Below the pieces are notes generated by a model. The model did not search any database. It saw nothing but the letters and a program-made list of their open reading frames with translations, and had not been told where the DNA came from. A program made the position numbers and the translations under genes. Below are positions 4,358 through 5,820 of a DNA stretch of 5,820 nucleotides, piece after piece. The stretch comes from JADJWR01 sp964610575 (lineage in GTDB: Bacteria; Pseudomonadota; Gammaproteobacteria; Burkholderiales; Burkholderiaceae_F), in the NCBI GenBank assembly GCA_964610575.1, contig CAZSYX010000119.1, positions 1 to 5,820 on the forward strand, given 5' to 3'. How positions within the stretch are numbered: the stretch's first letter is position 1; each line of letters starts with the position of its first letter.

Positions 4358-5749
4358 GTGTTCTCCGATCGCGACCCGATTGCCGCCATCGCCACCGCAC
4401 CGGGTCGCGCCGGCATCGGCGTCGTGCGTGTCTCGGGCGCCGATCTCGCGCCGGTGATCGAGGGCCTGCTCGGCGCGGAGCGCGCCGGCGCTCTGGTGCC
4501 GCGGCATGCGACCTTCGTCCCCTTCCTCGACGAGCAGGGGCGGGCGATCGACGAAGGCCTCGCACTGCTGTTCGCGGCGCCGCACTCGTACACCGGTGAA
4601 GCGGTGCTGGAGCTGCAAGGCCACGGCGGCCCCGTGGTGCTGCAGATGCTGCTGGCCCGCTGCCTGGAGGCGGGTCGCCCCATCGGCCTGCGCGTGGCGG
4701 CGCCCGGCGAGTTCACGCGCCGTGCGTTCCTCAATGACCGCCTCGACCTCGCCCAGGCCGAGGCGGTCGCCGACCTGATCGATGCCAGCACGGAAGCCGC
4801 GGCGCGTTCCGCCAACCGGTCACTCGCCGGCGAGTTCTCGCAGCGAATCCGCGCCCTGGTCGAGGCCCTGCTCGAACTGCGCACGCTGGTCGAGGCGACG
4901 CTCGACTTTCCGGAAGAGGAGATCGACTTCCTGCAGGCGGCCGACGCGCGCGGCCGGCTGGCGGCGATCCGGGCACGACTCGACGACGTGCTCGCTCGCT
5001 CGCGGCAGGGCGCGGTGCTGCGCCACGGCCTTAACGTCGTGCTGGTCGGCGCGCCGAACGTCGGCAAGTCGAGCCTGCTCAACGCGCTTGCCGGCGAGGA
5101 CGTGGCGATCGTCACGCCGGTGGCCGGCACGACGCGCGACCGGATCGTGCAGCCGGTGGCGGTGCACGGCATCCTTCTCAACGTGATCGACACCGCGGGC
5201 CTGCGCCCGACCGACGACGAGGTGGAGCGAATCGGCATCGAGCGCACACTGGCCGAGGTGGCGCGCGCCGACGTGGTGCTGCACCTCGTCGATGCCGCCG
5301 CGCCCGCAGCGGATGCGGAGGTGCTGGAGCAGGTGAGCCGCCACGTTGGCGGCGGCGTGCCGCTGCTGACGGTGGTCAACAAGATCGACCTCAGTGGCGC
5401 CGAGCCAAGGGCCGAGGGCGATCGCATCTGGCTGTCGGCGAAGTCCGGCGCGGGGCTGGACGGACTGCGCACGGCGCTGCTCGACGTGGCCGGCTGGACG
5501 GCGTCGACCAGCGGCGAGAACGTCTTCCTCGCCCGCGAGCGTCACCTGCAGGCGCTGGCCCGCGCGCAGGAGCACCTGGCGGCAGCGGCGGCCTGCGCTG
5601 ACGCGGAGCACGGCTACGGCAACGCGCAGTTGGACCTGTTCGCCGAGGAACTGCGCCTGGCCGGGCAGCGGCTGGGCGAGATCACCGGCGAGGTCACCGG
5701 AGACGACCTGCTGGGCAGGATCTTTTCCCGCTTCTGCATCGGGAAATAG
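4358..5749 (+). CDS. mnmE: tRNA uridine-5-carboxymethylaminomethyl modification GTPase MnmE (TrmE)
   Basis: MnmE is a potassium-activated GTPase that, with MnmG, puts the aminomethyl group on C5 of wobble uridine in certain tRNAs, using a folate one-carbon donor. The 463 residues match the family length (E. coli 454). The N-terminal folate-binding domain (1-120) begins DPIAAIATAPGRAGIGVVRV (6-25) and includes SYTGEAVLELQGHGGPVV (77-94). The helical domain (121-220 and 380-463) flanks an inserted G domain: G1 GAPNVGKSS (231-239), with Asn234 as the potassium-loop asparagine; G2 TPVAGTTRD (253-261); G3 DTAGL (278-282); G4 NKID (341-344); and G5 SAK (360-362). It ends in FCIGK with Cys460. The GTG at 4358 is the first start after an in-frame TAG (4346-4348), and no later start keeps the N-terminus. 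No Shine-Dalgarno precedes it. A terminator follows at 5793-5818. Confidence 0.97.
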   Translation: MFSDRDPIAAIATAPGRAGIGVVRVSGADLAPVIEGLLGAERAGALVPRHATFVPFLDEQGRAIDEGLALLFAAPHSYTGEAVLELQGHGGPVVLQMLLARCLEAGRPIGLRVAAPGEFTRRAFLNDRLDLAQAEAVADLIDASTEAAARSANRSLAGEFSQRIRALVEALLELRTLVEATLDFPEEEIDFLQAADARGRLAAIRARLDDVLARSRQGAVLRHGLNVVLVGAPNVGKSSLLNALAGEDVAIVTPVAGTTRDRIVQPVAVHGILLNVIDTAGLRPTDDEVERIGIERTLAEVARADVVLHLVDAAAPAADAEVLEQVSRHVGGGVPLLTVVNKIDLSGAEPRAEGDRIWLSAKSGAGLDGLRTALLDVAGWTASTSGENVFLARERHLQALARAQEHLAAAAACADAEHGYGNAQLDLFAEELRLAGQRLGEITGEVTGDDLLGRIFSRFCIGK

Positions 5750-5792
5750 TTCGGGTTCCAGCGCGATCCACTGAAATCTAAACTTTGCTCGT

Positions 5793-5818
5793 AAGCCTGC
5801 TTATTGGCAGGCTTTTTT
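5793..5818 (+). terminator. Rho-independent terminator after mnmE
   Basis: AAGCCTGC (5793-5800) and GCAGGCTT (5807-5814) form a perfect eight-pair stem around the loop TTATTG, and six T residues (5813-5818) run through and past its 3' arm. It lies 44 bases after the mnmE stop and ends that transcript. The other strand has only two A residues next to the stem, so it is not a good bidirectional terminator. Confidence 0.92.
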
Positions 5819-5820
5819 GT

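Noticed and set aside
4287..4565. Upstream extension of the small membrane protein gene to 189 codons
   Set aside because: The added stretch is Arg-rich and antisense to the start of mnmE. The hydrophobic protein is complete from 4286.
4345..5472. Open frame of 375 codons on the minus strand opposite mnmE
   Set aside because: The product is mostly Ser, Arg, Ala and Thr, the mirror of GC-rich codons in mnmE. mnmE itself has every GTPase motif in the right order.
1..5820. Search for CRISPR arrays, insertion sequences, attachment sites and tRNA genes
   Set aside because: No regularly spaced repeats, transposase motifs, terminal inverted repeats or cloverleaf-like sequences were seen on reading through the window.

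Overview
The window is about two thirds G+C and carries the conserved gene neighbourhood that surrounds the chromosomal replication origin in many proteobacteria: dnaA on the minus strand, an intergenic origin, then rpmH, rnpA, yidD, yidC and mnmE on the plus strand. The YidC N-terminus (MDFQRTVLWVIF), the lysine in place of the usual groove arginine, the RpmH core sequence and the dnaA/rpmH divergence point to a high-GC betaproteobacterium, most likely of the order Burkholderiales. That placement is inferred from remembered family features, not from a search. No mobile element, CRISPR array, rRNA or tRNA gene is visible.

Layout: 1-709 (minus) is the first 236 codons of dnaA, cut by the window edge. 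710-1325 is a 616-base gene-free stretch. It holds the likely oriC, with one perfect DnaA box (933-941), a convergent pair of good boxes (1075-1083, 1096-1104), weaker boxes, and an A/T tract (1036-1063) that could be the unwinding element. It also holds a weak candidate dnaA promoter and a strong sigma70-type promoter (1158-1187) reading into rpmH. 1326-3988 is a tightly packed plus-strand operon, rpmH-rnpA-yidD-yidC, in which successive genes overlap or nearly touch. 3996-4286 (minus) encodes a 96-residue three-helix membrane protein of unknown function, convergent with yidC and divergent from mnmE. 4358-5749 (plus) is a complete mnmE, followed by a rho-independent terminator at 5793-5818.

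How the genes relate: DnaA binds the boxes in the adjacent intergenic region to start replication. RpmH (ribosomal protein L34) and RnpA (protein part of RNase P) belong to translation and tRNA maturation. YidD and YidC serve membrane protein insertion, and MnmE modifies wobble uridine in tRNA.

This is mostly ordinary core genome. I do not see a new multi-gene system. The points most worth a second look are the rnpA start buried inside rpmH, the uncharacterised membrane protein between yidC and mnmE, the origin architecture, and the mnmE GTG start that lacks a ribosome binding site.
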